From contig NZ_JXMS01000010.1 in NCBI RefSeq assembly GCF_001672295.1, forward strand, positions 51,325-115,324: DNA of 64,000 nt. Direction: 5' to 3'. A model generated the notes under the pieces. The model saw only the letters and a list, made by a program, of their open reading frames with translations. It made no database searches and was not told where the DNA came from. The position numbers and the translations under genes were made by a program. The DNA is from Halodesulfovibrio spirochaetisodalis. GTDB taxonomy: Bacteria; Desulfobacterota; Desulfovibrionia; Desulfovibrionales; Desulfovibrionaceae. Numbering within the stretch: the stretch's first letter is position 1; each line of letters opens with the position of its first letter. Positions 28,261 through 37,349 of the stretch are shown here, piece by piece.

Positions 28261-28298
28261 AAAAAAGCACTGAACATATATATGTTCAGTGCTTTTTT
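28261..28298 (+). terminator. Terminator of acs
   Basis: Perfect arms of 18 bases (28261-28278 with 28281-28298) carry A6 and T6 ends. The stem is strong and bidirectional in principle. Confidence 0.9.
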
Positions 28299-28304
28299 CT
28301 TCGG

Positions 28305-28350
28305 TAACAGCCTGTATACAAAATGAGACGCTCTTGCATACAGGCTGTTA
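28305..28350. repeat. 13-bp perfect inverted repeat
   Basis: TAACAGCCTGTAT (28305-28317) pairs with ATACAGGCTGTTA (28338-28350). A further small hairpin (CCTGCG with CGCAGG) follows at 28366-28384. Confidence 0.6.
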
Positions 28351-28462
28351 TCAACCAGGAGCACTCCTGCGGGCGTAACGCAGGGATATGCTCAAAATCA
28401 CCAGCGATAAGCGTGATGAAAATCATGAGCCTTTCAGGCTTACTTTCCCATTTTTTTCTCAT

Positions 28463-28502
28463 AGAAAAGGCTGAGTATCGAGACAGATACCCAGCCTTTT
28501 CT
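28463..28502. terminator. Terminator-like hairpin in the non-coding region
   Basis: AGAAAAGGCTG and CAGCCTTTTCT arms enclose a further GTATC/GATAC stem. It may end a small RNA transcribed from the 28300-28460 region. Confidence 0.5.
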
Positions 28503-28745
28503 ATAGCACTCACTTGCGGCTGTTCAGCCGAATAACAATCTCAGTAAGATGCGCTCACTGTTTCAGGCTATGCCATCTGTCAGCTTTTCCCCCGCATTTA
28601 CAAATCTAAAGACTTTCCTGCGAAGCCAAAAGAGGCATACCTGTTTAATTTTCGGTATAGTCCTTGGAGTACTATACCCCCCAAACCTGATGAAGCATTT
28701 GCTTCAACCGGCTTCCCCCCAAGCTGACCAACGGTCAGTTTAAGT

Positions 28746-28828
28746 ATGCAAAATCTCCCGGAAGCCTTAACTATTCCCCAGCGGGCTTCATAAAACCTTT
28801 TCCCCGAGGTTATCGGAAGATTTTGCAT
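28746..28828. ncRNA. Possible three-way-junction RNA element
   Basis: An 11-bp closing stem (28746-28756 with 28818-28828) encloses two smaller hairpins: GAAGCC/GGCTTC (28761-28766 with 28784-28789) and AACC/GGTT (28794-28797 with 28808-28811). The nested layout resembles a folded RNA domain, but the strand is unknown and no known family was recognised. Confidence 0.3.
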
Positions 28829-29021
28829 CATGTAGGCGTAGTACAACATCGTATTGATGTTGTGACCAAAATTTTTCTCACTGACTTTTCATCGCGTTCA
28901 TGAAGAGCAGTTAGCTACGTTAGTTGCTTTTACTATAGCAAACAGGATGCCAACTTTTTAAAAACAAAAAAATGTTAAATTTCAATTAATTATAGACTTA
29001 GGTAAAAATGAGACAAAACAA

Positions 29022-29055
29022 AAAGTGTCTCGTGAGACGTATCACGAGACACTTT
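29022..29055 (-). terminator. Terminator of the sigma-54 regulator gene
   Basis: Perfect 14-bp arms (29022-29035 with 29042-29055) are followed on the minus strand by a T-rich tail. The arms contain GTCTC/GAGAC, repeated several times around it. Confidence 0.8.
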
Positions 29056-29103
29056 GAGACAATTTGAGACAATTCGCATGTGACACTGATGTCTCACTCA
29101 ACG

Positions 29104-31155
29104 TTAAGCCAGCCCGAGCTCCTTAAGCTTGCGATACAATGTAGCGCGTCCCATTCCTAACAATTTAGCTGCAGCTGTTTTGTTTCCATTAGCGGATGCA
29201 ATAGCAGCCTGAACCTCTTCAGCAGTAACAGTATGACATGGCACACGCACCTGCTGCATTGATGCAGGCATATATGCATTAGGACTGATAAGCGGTTGAG
29301 GAGAATAGTTGGAACCATACGAACCTGTATACCCGCCATATGGAGGATGACGAACGACATCCGAACTGGAAAGAGGATCTGCTCCAAGAATCTGAACAGG
29401 GAGATGATCAGGAGTGATACGACCGGTGCGTGCAAGAATAGCTGCATGTTCAATAGTATGCTTCAGTTCGCGAATGTTTCCCGGCCACGGATGATTCATA
29501 AAAATCTGCATAGCCTGTTCAGAAACACCGGAGATTGAAACACCAAGCGTATCATTAAACATATCGATGAAAAATTGTACGAGCAGCGCCATATCATCCA
29601 GACGCTCACGCAACGGCGGCAGATGAACGTTCATAACATTCAAGCGATAGAACAAGTCTGAACGGAAAACACCCTGAGCTACGCGCTGCTGCAAGTCAGC
29701 ATTTGTTGCAGCTACAATGCGGACATTTGCCTTACGTGTCACGGTATCACCAACACGCTCGAATTCGTGCGATTCCAGGAATCTGAGTAGAAGTACCTGA
29801 ATACGCAATGAAATGTCACCAATTTCATCAAGGAAAATTGTACCGCCTTCCGCGGCTTCAAAGCGACCGACCTTATCTTTGGTAGCACCGGTAAATGCAC
29901 CACGCACATGCCCGAACAACTCGCTTTCCAGCAGGTTTTCTGACAGGGCAGAACAGTTTACGCGCACAAGCGGCCCGTTTGCGCGGGCACCATTATGGTG
30001 CAGTGCTTCCGCAACCAGTTCCTTACCGGTACCGGACTCACCAGTGACAAGAACGGTGGTATCAAGATCAACAAGGTTTTCCAGCATAGAGTACAGATTG
30101 AGCATACTCTTGCTTGTACCGATGATATTTTTAAACGAACGTCGTTCCTGAAGTTGTTCTTCTAAAGATACAAGTCGGGTAATATCGCGCAGCATGAGCA
30201 TTGCCCCGCGTTGCCCGCTTCCACCGGATTCAAACGGAGAGCAGTTGATCATGAAGATATGACGCGCGTCAGAGTCCATCAGCAACTCAACACGCTCTTC
30301 AACAATTCGTTCCCCATATGAAAGAACGTCATGGAAAAACTCATCACAGCGCAGTGCAAGATCAGGCATAACCTGCGGTAACAATTTACCGACAACCTCA
30401 TCCTGCATAACACCGAACAGCTCTTCACCTGCACGGTTGATACTTTGCACAGTAAGCTCCGGATCAACAGAAATCATCACATCCTGCATGGATGAGAAGA
30501 GGAGCTCCAAATGCTGCTTGTACGTTTCTTTTTCCTGAAGAGTTCGTCTGAGCTGCATGTTGGATGCGCTCAATTCTTCTGTACGGCTGGCAACTTTTTC
30601 TTCCAGAGCGCTGTTACTTTCTGACAGCTGTTTGTAAAGAAAGAAGTTTTCGATTGCGATGCTTGCCGCAACCAGCGTCATGGAGAGGAGATAATAGGAA
30701 ACATCTTCTGCGGGCTTATCATCTGGCAGGACACCAACAAACATGCCGACAGGGCCTGAGGAAGTCTGCAACGGATGCAGCAGTACATCTCCAAGACCTT
30801 CTGAGGTCACAGTTGTAGGGTGATTTCGACGCAATGCCCATGAAAACATGTGGTCTTCCATGAGCTGTCGGCACTCTTTCGTAATACGATCTTCTTCCTC
30901 ACGGGAAGAGCACCACGTCATCACAAAATCATGCGACTCTTCATCCACCAGTAAAAAAGCCATCGTCTTGAACGGATGGATAGCCTCTACGTTGGCAGCA
31001 ATCTCTGAGAGCATGCTTGAAACATCGGCAGCTTCACTGAGCCGATATCCAAAATGCCCCATACCAGTTGCAGCCTCCAGTATCTTCAACAGCGCCTGTC
31101 TGTTTTCCGGCGTATTCTTTTTGTCTGGAGAACCGAGTGCTTCATGCTCTAGCAT
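29104..31155 (-). CDS. Sigma-54-dependent regulator with GAF, PAS, AAA+ and Fis-type HTH domains
   Basis: Order of parts: GAF-like sensor (about 25-185), coiled coil (about 185-225), PAS domain (about 225-345), AAA+ domain (about 350-585) and a Fis-like helix-turn-helix at the end (NGNKTAAAKLLGMGRATLYRKL). The AAA+ domain has the Walker A GESGTGKE, the sigma-54 contact loop GAFTGA and the Walker B GTIFLDEIGD. It lacks a receiver domain, so it senses its signal directly. Start choice is the ATG at 31155 (683 residues); a TTG 9 bases earlier is possible. No target promoter was identified. Confidence 0.93.
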   Translation of the reverse strand: MLEHEALGSPDKKNTPENRQALLKILEAATGMGHFGYRLSEAADVSSMLSEIAANVEAIHPFKTMAFLLVDEESHDFVMTWCSSREEEDRITKECRQLMEDHMFSWALRRNHPTTVTSEGLGDVLLHPLQTSSGPVGMFVGVLPDDKPAEDVSYYLLSMTLVAASIAIENFFLYKQLSESNSALEEKVASRTEELSASNMQLRRTLQEKETYKQHLELLFSSMQDVMISVDPELTVQSINRAGEELFGVMQDEVVGKLLPQVMPDLALRCDEFFHDVLSYGERIVEERVELLMDSDARHIFMINCSPFESGGSGQRGAMLMLRDITRLVSLEEQLQERRSFKNIIGTSKSMLNLYSMLENLVDLDTTVLVTGESGTGKELVAEALHHNGARANGPLVRVNCSALSENLLESELFGHVRGAFTGATKDKVGRFEAAEGGTIFLDEIGDISLRIQVLLLRFLESHEFERVGDTVTRKANVRIVAATNADLQQRVAQGVFRSDLFYRLNVMNVHLPPLRERLDDMALLVQFFIDMFNDTLGVSISGVSEQAMQIFMNHPWPGNIRELKHTIEHAAILARTGRITPDHLPVQILGADPLSSSDVVRHPPYGGYTGSYGSNYSPQPLISPNAYMPASMQQVRVPCHTVTAEEVQAAIASANGNKTAAAKLLGMGRATLYRKLKELGLA

Positions 31156-31312
31156 TTCACCCAACTTTACTTTTTAAGTACGATGTAACAGCCCGAAGAG
31201 GTAACCTCTCCGGCTCATTTCCCACGGCAACTCGTAAACTGCACAGACGCAGCCCGCTGCCTTTCTCCTCTTGAATTACACCAGCAAGAACAAGGCTGCA
31301 ACACCCGCAAAC

Positions 31313-32581
31313 CTACAAGCCGTCGGTCAGGATTTCATACGTCTCTGCAACTTGCCTATCATATTGGGAAAGAATAGGCACCAGCGCAGATGGAGAAATT
31401 TCAGTGTACTCTAAAGAATCAGGAAAAAAGTCCGGCAAATGGTAGGTGCAGAAATCCTTTCTGCGTAATCCCATTGCCATAACGGTTGCCAAATGCACGA
31501 CACTGGTATCCACCGGAGATGGCGAAGCAGACGGAGTGTAACAGTAACGTACAATATTGGTAAGTGTTTCTGGAATATTCCATGACTCCAGTAATGCGGC
31601 ACCGACTTCAGCATGGTTAAAACCAAACACAGCCCGTTCCGCAGTTGGAAGCGGCACACCTTTTTTTCGGCTGATCAAAACAGCTTTACACATGGAAGCC
31701 GGATCATAGCTGATCATCAGCAACATACCTACAGGCTGCAACAATCCACCTACAAACAAGCGTTCTTCCATCAGTCCCTGACACTGTGAGCCGAGCAAGC
31801 GGGAAAGAATACCGCAAGAAATGGCATATTCCCAAAAATCCTGAACATTAAAGACCAGATCAGGAATACCTGAAAAGTTATGCACCACACTCAACCCAAG
31901 GGTAAGTGTAGTCAACTCATTCGATCCCAAAATAGTCAACGCACGTTCAATACTCTCAATACGAGCCGGAAAGCCGTAAAAAGGGCTGTTAACGAGCTTC
32001 AATATTCGTGCAGCTAGTCCTGTGTCTTTGGAAACAATGTTGGCGAGTCTACGAGACGTTGTGAATGCATAGTTCAATTCACGAACAATTTCATAGTAAA
32101 TGTTCGGAAACGAAATAAGCTCCAACTCTTTTTCAACAACTGTTTCCGGCGTAATGACACCCGGCTTAAGTGTACTTTTTGATGCACGTTCATACAAATC
32201 ACGCATAGTTTCTGCGGTCATTACAGAAAATCTGCGCCGGCGAATGGCATTTGTTGTGCGCTTCACACACTGAGACTTAAACTGGCGTAAAAAACTTGAA
32301 CCATTCTCCTGTTCGCGAAAAGCCTGAGTCACATACCGTTTGGCGAGCAGCTGTGCCTCATCCACAACAGACTCTTTCTCCTTTTGAGCCTGTCTGGCGC
32401 TTGTTCCCGTTCCTGCAACAATGTCGGCTTCAACCACGCCCCATGCTTTCAGAATGGTTATTTTTTGGTCATCCAGCGTCATTCCGGCAGGAAAGAGACG
32501 CTTTCCCATCATGCCCAGAACTTCTGTTTGAAGCACCATGCCGGATTCTAGCTGGTCAATTCGTAATTTTCCCACAACCAA
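31313..32581 (-). CDS. HDOD-domain signalling protein
   Basis: The 422-residue protein has an N-terminal region (about 1-150) of unclear fold and an HDOD domain (about 155-360), recognised by LISFPNIYYEIVREL, SKDTGLAARILKLVNSPFYG and IERALTILGSNELTTLTLGLSV. HDOD proteins are HD-related but usually lack hydrolase residues and act in signalling, motility or cell-cycle control. It lies upstream of the sigma-54 regulator on the same strand, 157 bases away, so the two may be cotranscribed. Confidence 0.9.
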   Translation of the reverse strand: MVVGKLRIDQLESGMVLQTEVLGMMGKRLFPAGMTLDDQKITILKAWGVVEADIVAGTGTSARQAQKEKESVVDEAQLLAKRYVTQAFREQENGSSFLRQFKSQCVKRTTNAIRRRRFSVMTAETMRDLYERASKSTLKPGVITPETVVEKELELISFPNIYYEIVRELNYAFTTSRRLANIVSKDTGLAARILKLVNSPFYGFPARIESIERALTILGSNELTTLTLGLSVVHNFSGIPDLVFNVQDFWEYAISCGILSRLLGSQCQGLMEERLFVGGLLQPVGMLLMISYDPASMCKAVLISRKKGVPLPTAERAVFGFNHAEVGAALLESWNIPETLTNIVRYCYTPSASPSPVDTSVVHLATVMAMGLRRKDFCTYHLPDFFPDSLEYTEISPSALVPILSQYDRQVAETYEILTDGL

Positions 32582-32779
32582 CTCCTGCTATAACTAATCA
32601 TAATGCAACACTAACTATCTATCTAAAATGTGATGTAATTCATAGTCCTCATTGCACTAAAAAAATCTATACACTGATAGCGAAATCATACATAACTATA
32701 AAAGAAAGCACCTTGTAACTTTTGTGCTACAATTCAGACTTCAATAGTACAGTAACCAATCACTCATGGTGGTGTGCCT

Positions 32780-34135
32780 ATGTCAAAACACAATAGTAAT
32801 ACAAAGCAAATAATAGTTCTCGGCGGTGGCTTCGCCGGACTTTGGGCTGCAAAAGAGTTCAGTAAAAAAGATGGCTACCAAATAACAGTAATAGACCGTA
32901 ATAACTACCATCTCTTCCAGCCGTTGCTATATCAAGTTGCGTCCGCCGGGCTTGAACCGGAACAAATTTCATACCCGCTTCGCGGCACCTTTCGCAAAAT
33001 GCCGAATGTGAAATTCCGCATGGCAGAAATCACCGGACTGGATTTAGACAACAAAACGCTTCACAGCGACGTAGGGCCAATTCAGTACGACGGGCTGATT
33101 ATTGCTCTTGGAAGCGTCACCAGCTATTTCGGTGTTCCCGGAGCCAGTGAATTCGCCTTTTCACTCAAAAACGCAGAAGAAGCCATCGACATCCGCAACC
33201 ATATTCTTTCCTGCTTTGAATACGCACAATATGAGCCAGATCCCAAAGTACGCGAAGAGCTCCTCACGTTCGTAATTGTAGGCGGCGGCCCAACTGGTGT
33301 GGAATACGTCGGAGCGCTCTCCGAGCTCGTCAACAACTCACTCCACAGAGACTTTAAGGGGCTTCACCACGAAGACGTCCGAATAATGCTCGTTGAAGGT
33401 GAAGACGGTCCGTTAAACGGATATCCCGAAAAGCTCCGAAACTACGCCAATAAACGACTGGAAAATCTTAATGTTCGCGGCCTGTATAAACAGCACGTAG
33501 TGCAAGTGGAAGCTGACAAAGTCACCCTGAAGAACGGTGACGAAATTTCCACCCGTACAGTTCTCTGGACAGCCGGAATTCGCGGCAACAGGGTTGCAGA
33601 AAACATGGGCGTCCCTTTGGGACATGCCAACCGTATTATTACGACTCCGACACTCCAGCTTGAAGATCATCCTGAAGTATTTGTTGCAGGGGATATTGCC
33701 CTGCCAATGGATGGTGACAAGCCTGTTACCGGCCCTACTGTTGCACCAAATGCTATCCAGCAAGGAGCCCTTGCTGCAAAAAATTTACAAGATCACTTTG
33801 AAGGAAAAGAACTCAAGCCATTCATATACTTTGACAAAGGATCACTTGCCACAATCGGTCGCTCAAGCGCGGTTGTGCATCTGGGAAAATTCCAGTTTAC
33901 CGGTTTTTTTGCATGGATCACATGGTTGGTAGTGCATCTGCTTTACCTTATTGGATTCCGCAACCGGACTATTGTGTTCATTAACTGGGCGTTTGAGTAT
34001 TTTCTTTTCGAACGCGGCGTACGGTTAATTATGCCAAAGGCAAAAGATACTATCCCGCACGGGAAAGCTGATGAATACTCAACAGAAGGTACGGAGGGCA
34101 CTGCACTTAACAAACGCTCCGTAAAAGAAGAGTAA
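32780..34135 (+). CDS. ndh: Type II NADH dehydrogenase (NAD(P)/FAD oxidoreductase)
   Basis: This single-subunit, non-proton-pumping NADH:quinone oxidoreductase has the FAD motif VLGGGFAGLWAA near the start, a second dinucleotide site VIVGGGPTGVEYVG near residue 170 and the FAD end motif VFVAGDIA near 300. The C-terminal hydrophobic stretch FFAWITWLVVHLLYLIGF anchors it at the inner face of the membrane. I start at the ATG at 32780, with GGTGG 7 bases upstream; the frame also opens at a GTG six bases earlier. It is monocistronic. Confidence 0.93.
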   Translation: MSKHNSNTKQIIVLGGGFAGLWAAKEFSKKDGYQITVIDRNNYHLFQPLLYQVASAGLEPEQISYPLRGTFRKMPNVKFRMAEITGLDLDNKTLHSDVGPIQYDGLIIALGSVTSYFGVPGASEFAFSLKNAEEAIDIRNHILSCFEYAQYEPDPKVREELLTFVIVGGGPTGVEYVGALSELVNNSLHRDFKGLHHEDVRIMLVEGEDGPLNGYPEKLRNYANKRLENLNVRGLYKQHVVQVEADKVTLKNGDEISTRTVLWTAGIRGNRVAENMGVPLGHANRIITTPTLQLEDHPEVFVAGDIALPMDGDKPVTGPTVAPNAIQQGALAAKNLQDHFEGKELKPFIYFDKGSLATIGRSSAVVHLGKFQFTGFFAWITWLVVHLLYLIGFRNRTIVFINWAFEYFLFERGVRLIMPKAKDTIPHGKADEYSTEGTEGTALNKRSVKEE

Positions 34136-34382
34136 AGGTGGTCTGTTAAGGTTGATTAGTATCAAAAGTACAGGCAGTATATATACACAATGATGATTTT
34201 CTGGAGGCATCGTCACCACATGCTGCCCCGATCACAGTACCGGAAGACACTGGTGTCAGGACAAATCAGTCTGAATGGCTGAAACGAACCTGCACTAACT
34301 ATCGGCTAAAAAAACTCAACCATAAGTAAGTTTGGAATTATTTTCGCTGATTGAACAGTCTTCAAGCTGAGAGGATGTGCTT

Positions 34383-34601
34383 ATGATTTTGAATGCAAGT
34401 CAACTGAAGGCATTGCGTCAGCGCAATGATGAGGAGCTGCGCAAAGAGCAGCCAAGCTATGGATACCCTGCACAGACTATCCGCGATTTACTGCATACAA
34501 TTGAAGCTGCAAAGAAAGAAAAGAAAAAGTGGCAACGTCTCGCGCAGGAGCGCGGAAGTGTTATTGAAATCATGAAAAAGACGCTTGAAAAAGAAGCGTA
34601 A
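34383..34601 (+). CDS. Small coiled-coil protein, unknown function
   Basis: A 72-residue charged, helical protein follows a GAGAGG ribosome site 8 bases upstream of its ATG. After a short LNASQLKALRQRN segment and a Tyr-Gly-Tyr-Pro turn, the rest (about 28-72) is Lys/Glu-rich and coiled-coil-like. It ends just before a bidirectional terminator. I do not recognise a family. Confidence 0.7.
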   Translation: MILNASQLKALRQRNDEELRKEQPSYGYPAQTIRDLLHTIEAAKKEKKKWQRLAQERGSVIEIMKKTLEKEA

Positions 34602-34618
34602 TGTACTGAACAAACAAG

Positions 34619-34653
34619 AAGGAAAGGGAGGCATTAAGCAACCCTTTCCTTTT
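34619..34653. terminator. Bidirectional terminator
   Basis: GGAAAGGG (34621-34628) pairs with CCCTTTCC (34642-34649), flanked by T- and A-rich tails. It serves the converging 34383 and 34891 genes. Confidence 0.85.
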
Positions 34654-34654
34654 T

Positions 34655-34891
34655 CTACTTTTTAGGATCTTTTGTACCGGAGTAGGTGCACGCATTACGG
34701 ATCATCCGAAAGTGTCCTTCCTTATCCACGCCAATTGGACGCCCGCATAGACAAAAGACCTTTCCGTCACGCTCATCTATCTCGAAAATCTTTGTGATGC
34801 GCTCCTTGTGACACCGCACTACTTCGCCTTTACCTATCTTATAATATTTCCAGAGCTTTCTACGACAGGCAGCACATTTGAATGTCAGCAT
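34655..34891 (-). CDS. Small zinc-ribbon-like protein
   Basis: The 78-residue protein has a CAACRRKLWKY knuckle (CxxC) near the start and a second CLCGRPIG knuckle near residue 48, the layout of a treble-clef or zinc-ribbon domain. It is basic, suggesting nucleic acid binding. No function can be assigned. Confidence 0.75.
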   Translation of the reverse strand: MLTFKCAACRRKLWKYYKIGKGEVVRCHKERITKIFEIDERDGKVFCLCGRPIGVDKEGHFRMIRNACTYSGTKDPKK

Positions 34892-34955
34892 AACAATCCT
34901 CCGAATCTCTGATTGCAGAACACAGCTACAGTAACCTTACTATCTACAGATACCG

Positions 34956-35615
34956 TTAAAAATCCGGTGCCCTGTCAAACTCCAGCATCTCGCCGGAAAC
35001 TGGATGCGCTATCTTCAAGTACCGTGAGTGCAGCATCAATCGTTCACCGGGATTACGGGTTCCGTACAGATTATCCCCTACAATCGGACATCCCAGACCA
35101 AATTTGTGGGACGAATGAACACGAAGCTGATGCGTACGACCGGTAATAAGATCAAAGGCTATTCGGGTTTTTCCATCCTGATAATCCAATTTTTCCCACA
35201 AGGTAATGCACCGCTTTCCCTGAAGAGGATCATAAATACGTATAGGGCTGTTGAACCAGTCCAAACGAAGAGGCAGGTCAATAGTACCGCTCGCTCCGCG
35301 GACTTCTCCATCCAGAATGGCTTCGTACTTTTTCCCCACACGGCGCTCACGAAATTCTGTAGACAAGTTCCGTTTTGCTTCTATTGTCAATCCAAGAATC
35401 AACAGGCCGGAAGTGGACATATCCAGACGGTGTGCCTCTGGATGCTCAATGCATTCAGGATACATTTCACGCACACGGCTTACCACGCAGTCAGCTTTCT
35501 CCGGCCCTTTTCCCGGAACAGACAACAAACCGGCAGGCTTATATACCACTACACAGTGCTCATCTTCGTATAAAACATCTATAGAAAGATGCGATGCATC
35601 GTATTTATCAAACAT
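34956..35615 (-). CDS. RluA-family RNA pseudouridine synthase
   Basis: The 219-residue enzyme turns uridine into pseudouridine in rRNA or tRNA. The catalytic Asp lies in HRLDMSTSGLL (near residue 64); VVVYKPAGLLSVPG and the TGRTHQLRVH motif (near 158-167) are conserved. It lacks an S4 domain. It begins 3 bases after the stop of the 277-residue gene, so both are almost certainly co-translated. A paralogue lies at 44021-44650. The RNA target cannot be told from sequence. Confidence 0.93.
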   Translation of the reverse strand: MFDKYDASHLSIDVLYEDEHCVVVYKPAGLLSVPGKGPEKADCVVSRVREMYPECIEHPEAHRLDMSTSGLLILGLTIEAKRNLSTEFRERRVGKKYEAILDGEVRGASGTIDLPLRLDWFNSPIRIYDPLQGKRCITLWEKLDYQDGKTRIAFDLITGRTHQLRVHSSHKFGLGCPIVGDNLYGTRNPGERLMLHSRYLKIAHPVSGEMLEFDRAPDF

Positions 35616-35618
35616 TCA

Positions 35619-36452
35619 TTATTCCGAATTGTGATCTAGTCCGCAGAGCATGAAGCCGAGAATCGGCTGGCATTTTTCTTCGCATGCTTCATAAAATTTT
35701 CCATGCTGCCGTGTCTGCGATTTATTTTCTGCACCATAAAAGAATTCAGCAATCCCCAACGGGATAAGCCGGTTCTCCTGTGCATAATGAATCAATTTAG
35801 GAGCGCAGCAGTCTGCTGTGCCTGTTCGCATTCCCTGTGTGCTGTGGAACACTTCTTTAAGCGGCTTCTTTTCACCCTTAAAGTTACCCAGAATATACAG
35901 GGCATATAATTCATCCATAAGCGCGCGGGAACAGGCCTTGCGTTCTTTCTTCAATTGCTGCAGCAGCTCCTTTTCATGAGCCGCCAGGGAATCTATGCGG
36001 TCTGAATACTCATTCACCACCTTGCTTCCCGCAGCATTCACCGCATTGTATCGGGGAAGATTCATAACAGGCGGAGCCCATCCGGGGATGTCGTATATCC
36101 GATCATACTGACCAGAAAACGCACGGACAATCCCCACAGTGCCATCCTGCTTTTTGCAGACCATAACGCCGAGCATCTGTCCTAACGCCTTTCCCCACAA
36201 GTAATCCATGCTGTAACGAGGGTTCCCTTCTAGAGAATCAAGCTGCGCCTGTAGCTCCTGCCGTCCTTCAACGCCTTCAGGAACAGCAAGCAGCATATCG
36301 CCTTTAGCCTCCAGCTCTGCCAGCAGCGTACGGGCATAATATTGCGCACTTCCGTACGGCAGTGAATGCGTTTTTCCGCATGCTGTACAATAACCAAATG
36401 CGGCTGCGTCTTCTGAAAATTCTTCAGCACAACTATCCAACGGGATAAACAC
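35619..36452 (-). CDS. Partner protein of the RluA-type synthase
   Basis: The 277-residue protein has an N-terminal CTACG knuckle, LPYGSAQYYARTLLAELE, a Lys/Glu-rich coiled-coil middle (about 160-190) and a C-terminal TADCCAPKLIHYAQENRLIPLGIAEFFYG segment. In other bacteria I recall a similar segment fused in front of an RluA domain in one polypeptide; here it would be the unfused form. The 3-base gap to the synthase supports a physical or functional partnership. It is not itself a pseudouridine synthase. Confidence 0.8.
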   Translation of the reverse strand: MFIPLDSCAEEFSEDAAAFGYCTACGKTHSLPYGSAQYYARTLLAELEAKGDMLLAVPEGVEGRQELQAQLDSLEGNPRYSMDYLWGKALGQMLGVMVCKKQDGTVGIVRAFSGQYDRIYDIPGWAPPVMNLPRYNAVNAAGSKVVNEYSDRIDSLAAHEKELLQQLKKERKACSRALMDELYALYILGNFKGEKKPLKEVFHSTQGMRTGTADCCAPKLIHYAQENRLIPLGIAEFFYGAENKSQTRQHGKFYEACEEKCQPILGFMLCGLDHNSE

Positions 36453-36906
36453 TCTGAACTCCTTGGGTCTGAATGGCAGAATTCATCACTCTGCACCGCA
36501 AGGTATATAGGCACTGAACGCCAGAACGGCAAGAAAAGATCAGGTGGGGGGGGCACGCTAAAACAAGTTTGTCTGCTAAACAAAAAAAACGAGATGATAC
36601 ACATCTCGTTTTTTTGTTGCAAACCTGCCGGGGGGAACCACAATATCCAAATAAAGAGCCTCTGGTTTACGGGCACAACCTGCGTGGCGGAAAGCCTACA
36701 GTAACACCGTCAGGAGAGAATATCTGTTTATCAAATGAACATCCGGCAGTTTTACGGTGTTCCCACCGCTTGCGTTGCAGGTAGGCGTGGAGGCTTTGAT
36801 AATGTACTCTGGGTCAATGGAATGCAAGAACGGCTAAAGCCGTGCTCACAGCGCTGTTTCCAATATTCAGGTACACTACCGTTCCGTCACCGCTGCAAAA
36901 CTAATC
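36453..36906. other. Non-coding stretch of 454 bases
   Basis: No gene is supportable. It carries the promoter of the 36452 gene, a G8 tract (36546-36553), the bidirectional terminator at 36588-36610, and about 290 further bases with short frames that resemble nothing I know. A decayed gene cannot be excluded. Confidence 0.5.
36588..36610. terminator. Terminator downstream of the ORP-like operon
   Basis: AACGAGATG (36588-36596) and CATCTCGTT (36602-36610) pair perfectly, with A8 on one side and T7 on the other. Confidence 0.85.
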
Positions 36907-37305
36907 CTAGTGGTTGCCACAACCGCCTGTGCTGCCGCCACCACAAGTAAATTCCTGAGAGAAACGCGGGAGAGAACCTGCAATAAAGCCGTTCACTGCG
37001 TCCTGAACACTCTGGGCACCATTGCCATGAAGAACATCAATACCGACCTGACGGAAGCCCATAAGAGGCCGCATACCCATACCGCCGGAAATGATTGCCT
37101 GTACTTTATGTTCTGCAAGGTAGTTAACCGGAGCCATACATCCGCCTTGTTCGTGCGGGATGTTAGGAATAACTTCCACGTTGCCGACCTTACCGTCTTC
37201 TACAGAAATAAGAGTGTACATCTGGCAATGACCAAAGTGTGCGTCCACGCCTGCTTCCAGTCCACCTGGTGCTGCAGAAGGAACTGCTACGAGAGTTGAA
37301 GACAT
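36907..37305 (-). CDS. NifX/MTH1175-like (dinitrogenase cofactor-binding fold) protein
   Basis: The 132-residue protein shares the ribonuclease-H-like NifX/NafY/MTH1175 fold: an N-terminal VAVPS strand, DAHFGHCQMYTLI, the GGM segment and a disordered Cys/Gly-rich end (FTCGGGSTGGCGNH) that could hold metal. Related proteins include the orange protein (ORP) of Desulfovibrio with its Mo-Cu cluster. The start at 37305 has GGAG 6 bases upstream. It is last in the five-gene operon with the MinD-like ATPases. Confidence 0.88.
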   Translation of the reverse strand: MSSTLVAVPSAAPGGLEAGVDAHFGHCQMYTLISVEDGKVGNVEVIPNIPHEQGGCMAPVNYLAEHKVQAIISGGMGMRPLMGFRQVGIDVLHGNGAQSVQDAVNGFIAGSLPRFSQEFTCGGGSTGGCGNH

Positions 37306-37349
37306 ATTTTCTCCTTGTAACATGTCAAATTTTCTTTGCTGATAGTATA

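Larger units (their letters stand above)
28120..29103. other. 984-base non-coding region rich in inverted repeats
   Basis: I find no supportable protein gene; frames of 60-83 codons on both strands overlap one another and the hairpins. At least seven inverted repeats occur between 28145 and 28863, followed by an AT-rich stretch and the terminator of the sigma-54 regulator. One or more small RNAs, or a decayed element, could account for this. Confidence 0.6.

Noticed and set aside
28549..28849. Overlapping 64- and 83-codon frames on opposite strands
   Set aside because: No ribosome site, no family resemblance, and they cross strong inverted repeats.
36610..36906. Possible decayed gene downstream of the ORP-like operon
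   Set aside because: Frames are short and compositionally random; no motif could be recognised in any frame.
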